NCBI RefSeq assembly: GCF_021390935.1
Contig: NZ_JAJPUI010000004.1
Span: forward strand, 186,001-250,000
Direction: 5' to 3'
From: Streptomyces sp. CC228A
GTDB taxonomy: Bacteria > Actinomycetota > Actinomycetes > Streptomycetales > Streptomycetaceae
Length of the DNA stretch: 64,000 nucleotides
Below, piece after piece: positions 16,710-24,896 of this stretch (its first letter is position 1; every line of letters starts with the position of its first letter). The notes beneath the pieces are model-generated. The model was not told the origin of the DNA. It saw only the letters and a program-made list of their open reading frames with translations, and ran no database searches. Position numbers and translations under genes: made by a program.

Positions 16710-17884
16710 GATGAGTCCTTTCCCTGGCGCGGCCTCCTCTGAGTGAGGTGCCGTTTCCTGCGCCGGGGCGTACGTCTGGTGTGGTGGTGGTGCGGTGGTT
16801 CACGCCCGGCGGCGCGGTGACTGGGCGTGACTCTAAGCGCATGCGGGGCGGTCGGGGAGCGCCCTGGGGATGATGTGACGCTCTTGTTATGCCGTGGCCA
16901 TGGATTGCCGGTTGCGTGTGGCATGCATCGGTCTTCGGGGTGCGGGGCGGCATCTCGCATGGTGAGAATCCCCAGTACTACTAAGGGGCTTGGGGGGTTC
17001 TTGGTCCTGACGCCGACGGCGGGGAGGTGTCGGCGGTTTATGGGGGAAGTGTGAGAGCGCCGGGGCGCGCGCGGCGGCGGGCGGACACGGGCGCACACGG
17101 CAGGCATGTTGCGGAGAGTGATATTTCCGGCGGTGGGGTGCGCGCCGTCCGTACGGCGCGGCAGGGGGTCGGCTCTGGTCGCGGGCGTCCGGTGCGGTGG
17201 TGCCGGCGGGGGTCCGCGGTGCCGGTCGCGGGCGGCTCGGCGCGTGGTCGGCGAGGGCGCCCTCGGCGGGCGGCCGGTCGCGGTCGGGGATGTCTTCTCG
17301 CCATCGCTCAGGGGCACTTGGGGGCGGGTCGCCCCGGCCCGGCCCGGCGTCGGCCTCGCGCGTCCCTTCGGTGGGTGGCGGATTGCGCGGTGCGTCCGGC
17401 CAACTGGCATGTGCCGCAGGCGGGTTGACGGGGCGACCGGTCGGGTTCCGGTGCGCGGGCGGTCCTGAGCAGCGCGGCGGAGCGGGCGCGGCCGGGCCGC
17501 GGCGCCGGTCGGCCGGCCGGCGTCCGGGCCGGTCGCGGCGCGGGACGGCCGTGGCGCGGGGAGTGGCGGGCGCGTGCGGGGGCGCGGCAACTCTCGGTGC
17601 GGCGCGGGGCCGTTGCCGGGGCGGGCGGCCGGGGCGGCGGTGGCGTTCCGGTCATCGGGCCGCCGGGGTGCGGGTGCCGGTTCCGCGGGGCCCGGGGGCT
17701 GTCCGGTGAACGGTGGCGAGGTGGCGAAAACCGGAGGGGCGCGGCACGGTGCCGCTGCCGGTGGCGGGTCGTCCGGTGGGTGTTCGGGTGGGGTGCGGGG
17801 GCGCTGCGGGGCCTCCGGGGCTGGGGGCGTGGAGCGTACGCTGCGTGACCGGCCGGGTCCCGGGTCCGGCCGGTCGCCGGCGGC
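16710..17884. other. Gene-poor region upstream of livK
   Basis: About 1.17 kb without a convincing gene. The livK-proximal third (16,740-17,050) has the lowest G+C of the area and should hold the liv promoter. It includes the inverted repeat TCACGCCC/GGGCGTGA (16800-16807 and 16823-16830). From 17,050 to 17,884 the sequence is extremely GC-rich and G-rich on the + strand. Open frames exist in all directions, but their products are Arg/Gly/Ala/Pro strings with no motif, and several overlap, so I treat them as chance. Confidence 0.6.
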
Positions 17885-17933
17885 GCCCGGGGCTCCGCTG
17901 CGCGCCCCGCCGGGGGCTGCCGGAGCCCCGGGC
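17885..17933 (-). terminator. Terminator-like hairpin after the thioesterase gene
   Basis: A perfect 12-bp inverted repeat (17885-17896 with 17922-17933) encloses a 25-base loop, about 40 bases beyond the stop of the minus-strand thioesterase. Confidence 0.6.
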
Positions 17934-17935
17934 CC

Positions 17936-17988
17936 GGCCGCCGGGTCAGGCGGTGCCGGGTCGGGCCGCCGGGTCAGGCGGTGCCGGG
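17936..17988. repeat. 25-bp direct repeat overlapping the thioesterase stop codon
   Basis: The same 25 bases occur at 17936-17960 and 17964-17988 (period 28). The second copy contains the last five codons and stop of the thioesterase gene. The first copy is therefore a duplicated 3' end placed just after the gene. Confidence 0.85.
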
Positions 17989-18462
17989 GATCCTCTCGGC
18001 GTCCTGCGGCGTGACGTCGCGGAGCATGCAGGTGAGGCGGGCGCTGCACACCCGCTTGTCCTGTTCGTCCGTGATGACGATCTCGTACGTGGCGGTGGAG
18101 CGGCCCCGGTGGACGGGGGTGGCGACGCCGGTGACGAGTCCGGAGCGCACCCCGCGGTGGTGCGTGCAGTTGAGGTCGACGCCCACGGCGATCTTGCGGG
18201 AGCCGCCGTGCAGCATCGCACCGATGGAGCCGAGGGTCTCGGCGAGGACGGCGGAGGCGCCGCCGTGGAGCAGGCCGTAGGGCTGGGTGTTGCCCTCGAC
18301 CGGCATGGTGCCCACCACGCGGTCGGGGGCCGCCTCGACGATCTGCACGCCCATGCGGTTGCCGAGGTGGCCCGCGGAGAAGAGGGCGGGCAGGTCGACG
18401 CCGAGTGCGGCGTACTCGTCGAGGACCTCCTGCGGGAACTTCACGGTCGTCTGCTCGCCCAT
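17974..18462 (-). CDS. PaaI-family hotdog-fold thioesterase
   Basis: A 162-residue single hotdog domain. The PaaI-type active-site segment is clear: QPYGLLHGGASAVLAETLGS, where HGG and the Glu lie at the catalytic helix, followed by AVGVDLNCTHHRGVRSG and ending with the strand YEIVITDEQDKRVCSARLTCMLRD. The family hydrolyses acyl- or aryl-CoA thioesters; the substrate is not predictable. ATG 18462 has GGAG 9 bases upstream. It stands alone: a TetR-like palindrome and a short repeat lie upstream, another repeat and a hairpin downstream. Confidence 0.9.
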   Translation of the reverse strand: MGEQTTVKFPQEVLDEYAALGVDLPALFSAGHLGNRMGVQIVEAAPDRVVGTMPVEGNTQPYGLLHGGASAVLAETLGSIGAMLHGGSRKIAVGVDLNCTHHRGVRSGLVTGVATPVHRGRSTATYEIVITDEQDKRVCSARLTCMLRDVTPQDAERIPGTA

Positions 18463-18492
18463 GGGGTGCGGCTCCGTTCGTCGTCGTACGGC

Positions 18493-18547
18493 TGTCCGGG
18501 TGGTGCTGCGGTGCGGTACCGCGTGTCCGGGTGGTGCTGCGGTGCGG
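18493..18547. repeat. 24-bp direct repeat upstream of the thioesterase
   Basis: An identical 24-base block (beginning TGTCCGGGTGGTGCTG) occurs at 18493-18516 and 18524-18547, period 31, within the 105-base gap between the oxidoreductase and the thioesterase. It lies just upstream of the thioesterase start, where a promoter or operator is expected. Confidence 0.85.
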
Positions 18548-18556
18548 CGCTGCGAT

Positions 18557-18570
18557 TGAGCGAACGCTCA
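18557..18570. promoter_or_regulatory. TetR-type operator-like palindrome
   Basis: TGAGCGAACGCTCA is a 14-base palindrome apart from its two central bases. It resembles operators of many TetR-family repressors. It overlaps the stop codon of the oxidoreductase and sits about 95 bases upstream of the thioesterase start. No TetR gene is in the neighbourhood. Confidence 0.5.
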
Positions 18571-20850
18571 GTCGGCCGGTGATTGTTCCAGACGGATGAC
18601 GACGGACTTGCTGGCGGGGGTGTTGCTGATGTCGGCGGTGGCGTCCAGCGGGACGAGGACGTTGGTCTCCGGGTAGTACGCGGCGGCGCAGCCCCGGGCG
18701 GTGGGGTAGTGGACGACGCGGAACCCGCGGGCGCGGCGCTCGGTGCCGTCGGTCCACTCGCTGACGAGGTCGGCGTACGCGCCGTCGACGAAGCCCTGCT
18801 CAAGGGCGTCGTCGGGGTGGACGAGGACGATGCGGCGGCCGCCCCTGATGCCGCGGTAGCGGTCGTCGAGGCCGTAGATGGTGGTGTTGTACTGGTCGTG
18901 GGAGCGCAGGGTCTGCAGGAGCAGCCTGCCTGCGGGCACGCGCGGGTACTCGACGGGGGCCGCGGTGAAGTTGGCCTTGCCGGTGGCGGTGGGGAAGCGC
19001 CGCTCGTCGCGCGGGGCGTGCGGGAGCGCGAAGCCGCCGGGGTGGGCGGCGAGGCGGGTGTTGAAGTCCTCGAAGCCGGGGATGACGCGGGCGATGCGGT
19101 CGCGGATCGCGGCGTAGTCCCGCTCGAACTCCTCCCACGGGGTGGCCGAGGCGTCGCCGAGGACGGCGCGGGCCATCCGGGCGACGATGGCGGGCTCCGA
19201 CAGCAGGTGCGGGGAGGCCGGCGGCAGGTTGCCCCGGGACGCGTGGACGAGCCCCATGGAGTCCTCGACGGTGACGACCTGCCGGCCGCTCGCCTGGACG
19301 TCCCGGTCGGTGCGGCCGAGGGTGGGCAGGATCAGGGCGCGCGTGCCGGTGACGGCGTGCGAGCGGTTGAGCTTGGTGGACACATGGATGGTGAGGCGGG
19401 CGCGGCGCATGGCGGCCTCGGTGACGTCGGTGTCGGGGGAGGCGCTGACGAAGTTGCCGCCCATGGCGAAGAAGACCTTGGCCCGGCCGTCCCGCAGGGC
19501 CTGGATGGACCGGACGACGTCGAAGCCGTGGTGCCGGGGCGAGGTGATGCCGAATTCCTTGTCGAGGGCGTCGAGGAAGGCGGCGGAGGGCCGTTCGAAG
19601 ATGCCCATGGTGCGGTCGCCCTGCACGTTGGAGTGCCCGCGGACGGGGCAGACGCCGGCGCCGGGGCGGCCGACCGCGCCGCGCAGCAGCAGCAGGTTGA
19701 CGATCTCGCGGATGGTGGGCACGGAGTGCTTGTGCTGGGTGAGGCCCATGGCCCAGCAGACGATCGTGCGCTGCGAGTCGAGGATCATCCGCAGCGCCCG
19801 CTCGATGTCCGCGCGGTCGAGGCCGGTGGCGGTGAGGGTCTCCTCCCAGGTGGCGGCCCTGGCGGCGGCGGCGAACTCCTCGTAGCCGTGGGTGTGGGTC
19901 CGTACGAAGTCCTCGTCGACGGCGCCGCCCGCCTCGATGACCAGCTTGCCGAGGAGCCGGAAGAGGGCCTGGTCGCCGCCGATGCGGATCTGGAGGAACA
20001 GGTCGGTGAGGGCGGTTCCCCTGATCATGCCCCGGGGGGTCTGCGGGTTCTTGAAGCGTTCGAGGCCGGCTTCGGGCAGCGGGTTGACGGAGATGATCCG
20101 CGCGCCGGCCGCCTTCGCCTTCTCCAGGGCGGACAGCATCCGCGGGTGGTTGGTGCCCGGGTTCTGACCGGCGACGATGATCAGGTCGGCGCGGTGGAGG
20201 TCGTCGAGGGAGACGCTGCCCTTGCCGACGCCGAGGGTCTCGGTGAGGGCGGACCCCGACGACTCGTGGCACATGTTGGAGCAGTCCGGCAGGTTGTTGG
20301 TGCCGAACTCGCGGGCGAACAGCTGGAGCAGGAACGCCGCTTCGTTGCTGGTGCGCCCGGAGGTGTAGAAGAGCGCCTCGTCGGGGGAGCCCAGGGCGGT
20401 CAGCTCGTCGGCGATGATCCGGAACGCCTGGTCCCAGGTGACCGGCTCGTACCGGTCGGCGCCCTCGGCCAGGTACACGGGGTGGGTGATGCGGCCCTGC
20501 TGGCCGAGCCAGTAGCCGCTGCGGGAGGCGAGGTCGGAGACGGGGTGCGCGGCGAAGAAGGCGGGGGTGACGCGGCGCAGCGTGGCCTCCTCGGCGACGG
20601 CCTTCGCGCCGTTCTCGCAGAACTCGGCGACGTGCCGCTTGTCGCCCTCCGGCCAGGCGCAGCCGGGGCAGTCGAAGCCGTCCTTCTGGTTGACCTTGAG
20701 GAGGGTCCGGGCGGTGCGCGCGAGGCCCATCTGCTGCCGGGAGATCCGCAGGGTGTGGGCGACGGCGGGCAGGCCGGCGGCGGCATGCGGGGCCGCCGTC
20801 ACGTCGGGGGCGTCCTGGACGGGGTCGCCTGCGGGCGGTTGCGTGGCCAT
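18568..20850 (-). CDS. FdhF/YdeP-family molybdopterin oxidoreductase
   Basis: A 760-residue protein of the formate-dehydrogenase-alpha-like YdeP family, which binds a bis-molybdopterin guanine dinucleotide cofactor. Visible segments include FDCPGCAWPEG near the N-terminus, CHESSGSALTETLG, the MGD-binding regions (IIVAGQNPGTNHPRM, VFFAMGGNFVSASPDT, STKLNRSHAVTG) and the C-terminal dinucleotide-binding domain (TLRSHDQYNTTIYG). The N-terminus lacks the four-Cys cluster of true formate dehydrogenases. The physiological substrate of the family is unclear; E. coli YdeP is linked to acid resistance. ATG 20850 has GGAGAG upstream. No partner subunit gene is adjacent. Confidence 0.88.
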   Translation of the reverse strand: MATQPPAGDPVQDAPDVTAAPHAAAGLPAVAHTLRISRQQMGLARTARTLLKVNQKDGFDCPGCAWPEGDKRHVAEFCENGAKAVAEEATLRRVTPAFFAAHPVSDLASRSGYWLGQQGRITHPVYLAEGADRYEPVTWDQAFRIIADELTALGSPDEALFYTSGRTSNEAAFLLQLFAREFGTNNLPDCSNMCHESSGSALTETLGVGKGSVSLDDLHRADLIIVAGQNPGTNHPRMLSALEKAKAAGARIISVNPLPEAGLERFKNPQTPRGMIRGTALTDLFLQIRIGGDQALFRLLGKLVIEAGGAVDEDFVRTHTHGYEEFAAAARAATWEETLTATGLDRADIERALRMILDSQRTIVCWAMGLTQHKHSVPTIREIVNLLLLRGAVGRPGAGVCPVRGHSNVQGDRTMGIFERPSAAFLDALDKEFGITSPRHHGFDVVRSIQALRDGRAKVFFAMGGNFVSASPDTDVTEAAMRRARLTIHVSTKLNRSHAVTGTRALILPTLGRTDRDVQASGRQVVTVEDSMGLVHASRGNLPPASPHLLSEPAIVARMARAVLGDASATPWEEFERDYAAIRDRIARVIPGFEDFNTRLAAHPGGFALPHAPRDERRFPTATGKANFTAAPVEYPRVPAGRLLLQTLRSHDQYNTTIYGLDDRYRGIRGGRRIVLVHPDDALEQGFVDGAYADLVSEWTDGTERRARGFRVVHYPTARGCAAAYYPETNVLVPLDATADISNTPASKSVVIRLEQSPAD

Positions 20851-20972
20851 CGCGCTCTCCCTCGAGTCGCTGCGGTCGGGATGCGGGGTGCCGTGCTGCC
20901 GAGCGCTCCCCGCGGTCCGGTGTCCTTCGATCCTGTCACGCGCCTCGGACATCGTGTGAGGGGCGTCGGTGG

Positions 20973-20995
20973 TTGTCAGTGGAGCGTGGCAGGAT
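20973..20995 (+). promoter_or_regulatory. RecA-independent DNA-damage promoter of polA (PafBC type)
   Basis: TTGTCAGTGGA (20973-20983), a 6-base spacer and CAGGAT (20990-20995) match the actinobacterial damage promoter TTGTCAGTGGC-N6-TAGGGT closely. It ends 7 bases before the polA GTG at 21003, so the transcript would be leaderless or nearly so; this also argues against the earlier in-frame TTG and GTG starts that lie inside the promoter. Confidence 0.75.
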
Positions 20996-21002
20996 CGTCT
21001 GC

Positions 21003-23711
21003 GTGGCAGAGACAGCATCGAAGAAGACCGCACAAGACCGTCCGCGTCTGCTCCTCATGGACGGGCACTCCCTGGCGTACCGGGCGTTCTTCGCGCTGCC
21101 CGCGGAGAACTTCACCTCGTCGAGCGGGCAGCCCACCAACGCCGTGTACGGCTTCGCGTCGATGCTGGCGAACACACTCCGTGACGAGGAGCCCACGCAC
21201 TTCGCGGTCGCGTTCGACGTCTCCCGCAAGACCTGGCGGTCGCAGGAGTTCCCTGAGTACAAGGCGAACCGGTCGTCGACGCCGGACGACTTCAAGGGGC
21301 AGGTGGAGCTCATCGGCGAGCTGCTGGACGCGATGAACGCGCAGCGCTTCGCCGTCGAGGGGTACGAGGCGGACGACGTCATCGCGACGCTGACCGCGCA
21401 GGCGGAGGCCGCCGGCTTCGAGGTGCTCATCGTCACCGGTGACCGGGACTCGTTCCAGCTGGTCAGCGAGCACACGACGGTGCTGTACCCGACGAAGGGC
21501 GTGTCGGAGCTGACCCGCTTCACACCCGAGAAGGTGCGGGAGAAGTACGGGCTGTCGCCGAACCAGTACCCGGACTTCGCGGCACTGCGCGGCGACCCGT
21601 CGGACAACCTGCCGGGCATCCCCGGGGTGGGGGAGAAGACCGCCACCAAGTGGATCAACCAGTTCGGCTCGTTCGCGGAGCTGGTGGAGCGGGCCGACGA
21701 GGTCAAGGGCAAGGTCGGTCAGGCGCTGCGCGACCACTTGGAGGCCGTCAAGCTGAACCGGCACCTCACGGAGCTCGTGCGGGACGTGGAGCTGCCGAAG
21801 TCGGTGGCGGACCTGGAGCGCGCCCCCTACGACCGCAAGATGCTGGCGGTGCTGCTGGACACGTTGGAGATCCGCAACCCGTCGCTCCGCGAGCGGCTGC
21901 TCGCCGTGGACCCGGGTGCCGCCGAGGAGGAGCCGGTGCCCGCGGCGGGCGTGGAGATCGACGGCACGGTGCTGGCGCCCGGCGCGCTGGCCCCGTGGCT
22001 GGAGCGGCACGGCGACCGGCCGCTCGGCGTGGCGACGGTCGACAGCTGGGCGCTGGGTGTCGGCACGGTCACCGAGATCGCGCTGGCGGCGGGCGGCGGG
22101 GCCGCCGCCTGGTTCGACCCGGCGGAGCTCGACGAGGCGGACGAGCAGGCGTTCGCGGCGTGGATCGCCGACCCGGACCGGCCGAAGGTGCTGCACAACG
22201 CGAAGAGCGCGATGCGGGTGTTCCCCGAGCACGGCTGGAGCGTCGCCGGCGTCACCATGGACACCGCGCTCGCCGCGTACCTGGTGAAGCCCGGTCGGCG
22301 CACGTTCGCCCTCGACGCGCTGTCCCTGGAGTACCTCGGCCGTGAGCTGGCCCCGGCGGCCGCCGCGGACGGGCAGCTCGCGTTCGGCGCCGAGGACGCG
22401 GCGGAGCGGGACGCGCTGATGCTCCAGGCCAGGGCGGTGCTCGACCTGGGCGAGGCCTTCGCGGCGCGGCTGGAGGAGGTCGGCGCGACGCGGCTCCTGC
22501 ACGAGGTGGAGCTGCCCACGTCGGAGCTGCTGGCCCGGATGGAGCGGCACGGCATCGCGGCCGACCGGCCGCACCTGGAGGCCATGGAGCAGCAGTTCGC
22601 CGGCGCGGTGCAGCAGGCCGTGAAGGAGGCGCACGCCTCGGTCGGCCGGGAGTTCAACCTCGGCTCGCCCAAGCAGCTCCAGGAGGTGCTGTTCGGCGAG
22701 CTGAACCTGCCGAAGACCAAGAAGACGAAGACCGGGTACACGACGGACGCCGACGCGCTGGCCTGGCTGGCCGGCCGGACCGAGCACGAACTGCCGGTGA
22801 TCATGCTGCGGCACCGCGAGCAGGCCAAGCTGCGGGTGACCGTGGAGGGCCTGATCAAGTCCGTCGCGGGTGACGGCCGCATCCACACCACCTTCAACCA
22901 GACGGTGGCGGCGACCGGCCGGCTGTCGTCGACCGACCCGAACCTGCAGAACATCCCCGTCCGCACCGACGAGGGCCGGGCGATCCGCCGCGGCTTCGTC
23001 GTCGGCGAGGGCTTCGCCTCCCTGATGACGGCGGACTACAGCCAGATCGAGCTGCGCGTGATGGCCCACCTGTCGGAGGACGCCGGGCTGATCGAGGCGT
23101 TCACCTCCGGCGAGGACCTGCACACCACGGTCGCGTCCCAGGTGTTCGGCGTGGACAAGTCCGCCGTGGACGCCGAGATGCGCCGCAAGATCAAGGCGAT
23201 GTCGTACGGCCTGGCCTACGGCCTGTCGGCGTTCGGCCTCTCGCAGCAGCTGAACATCGAGGCGGCCGAGGCGCGGGCGCTCATGGACACGTACTTCGAG
23301 CGGTTCGGCGGGGTCCGGGACTATCTGCACCGGGTCGTGGACGAGGCCCGCGCGACCGGGTACACGGAGACCCTCCTCGGGCGCCGCCGCTACCTGCCGG
23401 ACCTCAACAGCGACAACCGGCAGCGGCGCGAGATGGCCGAGCGGATGGCGCTGAACGCCCCCATCCAGGGCACCGCAGCGGACATCGTGAAGGTCGCCAT
23501 GCTGAACGTCGACCGGGCGCTGCGGGAGGCCGGTCTGCGCTCCCGCATGCTGCTCCAGGTGCACGACGAGATCGTGCTGGAGCTGGCGCCCGGAGAGCGG
23601 GAGCAGGCGGAGGAGCTGGTGCGCCGCGAGATGGCCTCGGCCGTCGAGCTGCGGGCACCGCTGGACGTCTCGGTGGGCGTCGGCGGCGACTGGGAGTCCG
23701 CCGCGCACTGA
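21003..23711 (+). CDS. polA: DNA polymerase I
   Basis: A 902-residue family A polymerase for Okazaki fragment processing and repair synthesis. Residues 1-310 are the 5' nuclease (LLLMDGHSLAYRAFFALP, YEADDVIATL, VTGDRDSFQL, GIPGVGEKTATKW). The middle domain keeps the 3'-5' exonuclease fold, but its first motif reads LGVATVDSWALG instead of the Asp-x-Glu of proofreading enzymes, so proofreading is probably absent, as is common in actinobacteria. The polymerase domain has motif A DYSQIELR at 678-685, the O-helix RRKIKAMSYGLAYG, and motif C HDE at 854-856. GTG 21003 gives the family N-terminus AETASKKTA. Confidence 0.97.
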   Translation: MAETASKKTAQDRPRLLLMDGHSLAYRAFFALPAENFTSSSGQPTNAVYGFASMLANTLRDEEPTHFAVAFDVSRKTWRSQEFPEYKANRSSTPDDFKGQVELIGELLDAMNAQRFAVEGYEADDVIATLTAQAEAAGFEVLIVTGDRDSFQLVSEHTTVLYPTKGVSELTRFTPEKVREKYGLSPNQYPDFAALRGDPSDNLPGIPGVGEKTATKWINQFGSFAELVERADEVKGKVGQALRDHLEAVKLNRHLTELVRDVELPKSVADLERAPYDRKMLAVLLDTLEIRNPSLRERLLAVDPGAAEEEPVPAAGVEIDGTVLAPGALAPWLERHGDRPLGVATVDSWALGVGTVTEIALAAGGGAAAWFDPAELDEADEQAFAAWIADPDRPKVLHNAKSAMRVFPEHGWSVAGVTMDTALAAYLVKPGRRTFALDALSLEYLGRELAPAAAADGQLAFGAEDAAERDALMLQARAVLDLGEAFAARLEEVGATRLLHEVELPTSELLARMERHGIAADRPHLEAMEQQFAGAVQQAVKEAHASVGREFNLGSPKQLQEVLFGELNLPKTKKTKTGYTTDADALAWLAGRTEHELPVIMLRHREQAKLRVTVEGLIKSVAGDGRIHTTFNQTVAATGRLSSTDPNLQNIPVRTDEGRAIRRGFVVGEGFASLMTADYSQIELRVMAHLSEDAGLIEAFTSGEDLHTTVASQVFGVDKSAVDAEMRRKIKAMSYGLAYGLSAFGLSQQLNIEAAEARALMDTYFERFGGVRDYLHRVVDEARATGYTETLLGRRRYLPDLNSDNRQRREMAERMALNAPIQGTAADIVKVAMLNVDRALREAGLRSRMLLQVHDEIVLELAPGEREQAEELVRREMASAVELRAPLDVSVGVGGDWESAAH

Positions 23712-23733
23712 CGGCGCGGCCGCCGGAGGAGCC

Positions 23734-23777
23734 GCGTACGGCGGCGGGGCCTGCCCCGGCAGCGCCCCGCCGTACGC
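23734..23777. terminator. Terminator between convergent polA and the DUF4184 gene
   Basis: GCGTACGGCGG... (from 23734) pairs with GCCCCGCCGTACGC (23764-23777), with a 3-base bulge. It lies 23 bases after the polA stop and before the convergent gene. Confidence 0.65.
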
Positions 23778-23803
23778 CCTCGGGGCCCCGCGCCGCCGGG
23801 GCG

Positions 23804-24619
23804 TCAGGCACGGGGGCCGGGGCCCCCGGCGCGCAGGCGCATCCCGGCTCCGTACAGGAGCAGCCCGACGGCGAGCCCGGCACCGGCGCCGAAGCAGGCC
23901 GTGGGGATGATGTCGAGCGGCGTCTCGATCCTGCCCCAGTACGCGTACCAGCGCAGGCACCGGTGCACCACGCCCGCCACCGTGCAGCCCGCCAGCACCC
24001 CGACCGCGAGCCACCGGCCCCGGCGGGTCAGCCCGGCGGGCGCCCCCGCGCCGGCACCCGGCGGAACCCGCCGCAGGCCCCCGTACGCGAACCAGCCGAG
24101 GACCATCAGGGCGAGTGCGGAACTGCCGTACTGCACGTACGTGTAGACGGGGAAGCCGCCCACCGTTTCGCCCAGCACCGGTAGCACCCGTGTGCCCCAC
24201 CGGCCGGGATGGGTGAACAGGTCCCACACGACGTGGGTGGCCGCACCGGCGACCGCCGAGAGGTAGAACCACACCGCCAGCGCCGCCGGCCGCCGTTCCC
24301 GCCACGGCCTGCCCCGGAGCAGGCCGTGCACCGGGCCGCGCCACCGGCGGGGCAGCAGCGCCACCAGCGGCTCACGCACCATCAGCCACAGTCCGACCAG
24401 CGCCGCGGCGGTCAACGCGTCGACCGTCAGGACGCCCCACGCGCTGTGGGTGACCTCACCGAAGGACATGGCCCCCGGAATCAGGCTGTCCGCGAAATAG
24501 GTCATGTCGGGCGCGAACGACCCCATGACAAGGGCGGACGCCACCACCGGACCCCGTCCGGCGCCGCAGCGGCTCATGCCGGGGAGGACGGCGGCGGCAT
24601 GGCTGAGGGTGAACGGCAT
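23804..24619 (-). CDS. DUF4184-family membrane protein
   Basis: A 271-residue protein that begins MPFTLSHAAAVLP, the hallmark of DUF4184, a family sometimes annotated as membrane-bound metal-dependent hydrolase. Conserved polar residues near the N-terminus (SHAA, GSFAPDMTYF) and the HVVWDLFTHPGRWG segment, with several His and Asp, resemble a metal site. There are five to six hydrophobic segments. ATG 24619 is chosen for the family N-terminus. Function is unknown. It converges on polA and diverges from the transglycosylase. Confidence 0.82.
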   Translation of the reverse strand: MPFTLSHAAAVLPGMSRCGAGRGPVVASALVMGSFAPDMTYFADSLIPGAMSFGEVTHSAWGVLTVDALTAAALVGLWLMVREPLVALLPRRWRGPVHGLLRGRPWRERRPAALAVWFYLSAVAGAATHVVWDLFTHPGRWGTRVLPVLGETVGGFPVYTYVQYGSSALALMVLGWFAYGGLRRVPPGAGAGAPAGLTRRGRWLAVGVLAGCTVAGVVHRCLRWYAYWGRIETPLDIIPTACFGAGAGLAVGLLLYGAGMRLRAGGPGPRA

Positions 24620-24734
24620 GGGGGAGGGGCTCCCGTCGGATGTCAGCAGGACGAGCGGTTTCGCGATCAGTGCTCTGTCACTGTCGATCGCATATGACCG
24701 TGTGCGGTTGCGTCAGAACCGTAATCCGGACGGA

Positions 24735-24765
24735 TGACCGGTGACGAAACCGTGAAAACCGGTCA
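24735..24765. promoter_or_regulatory. Inverted repeat upstream of the transglycosylase gene
   Basis: TGACCGGT (24735-24742) and ACCGGTCA (24758-24765) are exact inverted repeats with 15 bases between them, in the 277-base gap between the divergent DUF4184 and transglycosylase genes. A possible operator; the binding protein is unknown. I looked for a ydaO-type riboswitch here and found none. Confidence 0.35.
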
Positions 24766-24896
24766 CGCATGAGTGTGGTGGGGGCGCGAGGTGACGTAGG
24801 GTTTCGCCAGTCCGCGCTGTGGGGAGCGGCGGGCAGTCGTCGGGTCGGGCGCGGCGTCACCAACCCAAGGGGCGCCGTCGGGGGAGGGACACACGC

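Noticed and set aside
16860..16900. Possible GlnR site (GTGAC-N6-GTTAT) upstream of livK
   Set aside because: Only the first half-site fits the GlnR pattern; the second does not.
17027..17709. Several plus-strand frames of 75-170 residues
   Set aside because: Mutually overlapping Arg/Gly-rich products without ribosome sites or motifs.
16670..18757. 695-residue minus-strand frame in the gap upstream of livK
   Set aside because: Arg/Pro/Ala/Thr-rich throughout, overlaps the thioesterase and livK, no motif.
24620..24896. ydaO (c-di-AMP) riboswitch before a cell-wall enzyme
   Set aside because: Conserved segments of that family are not visible and the leader is short.
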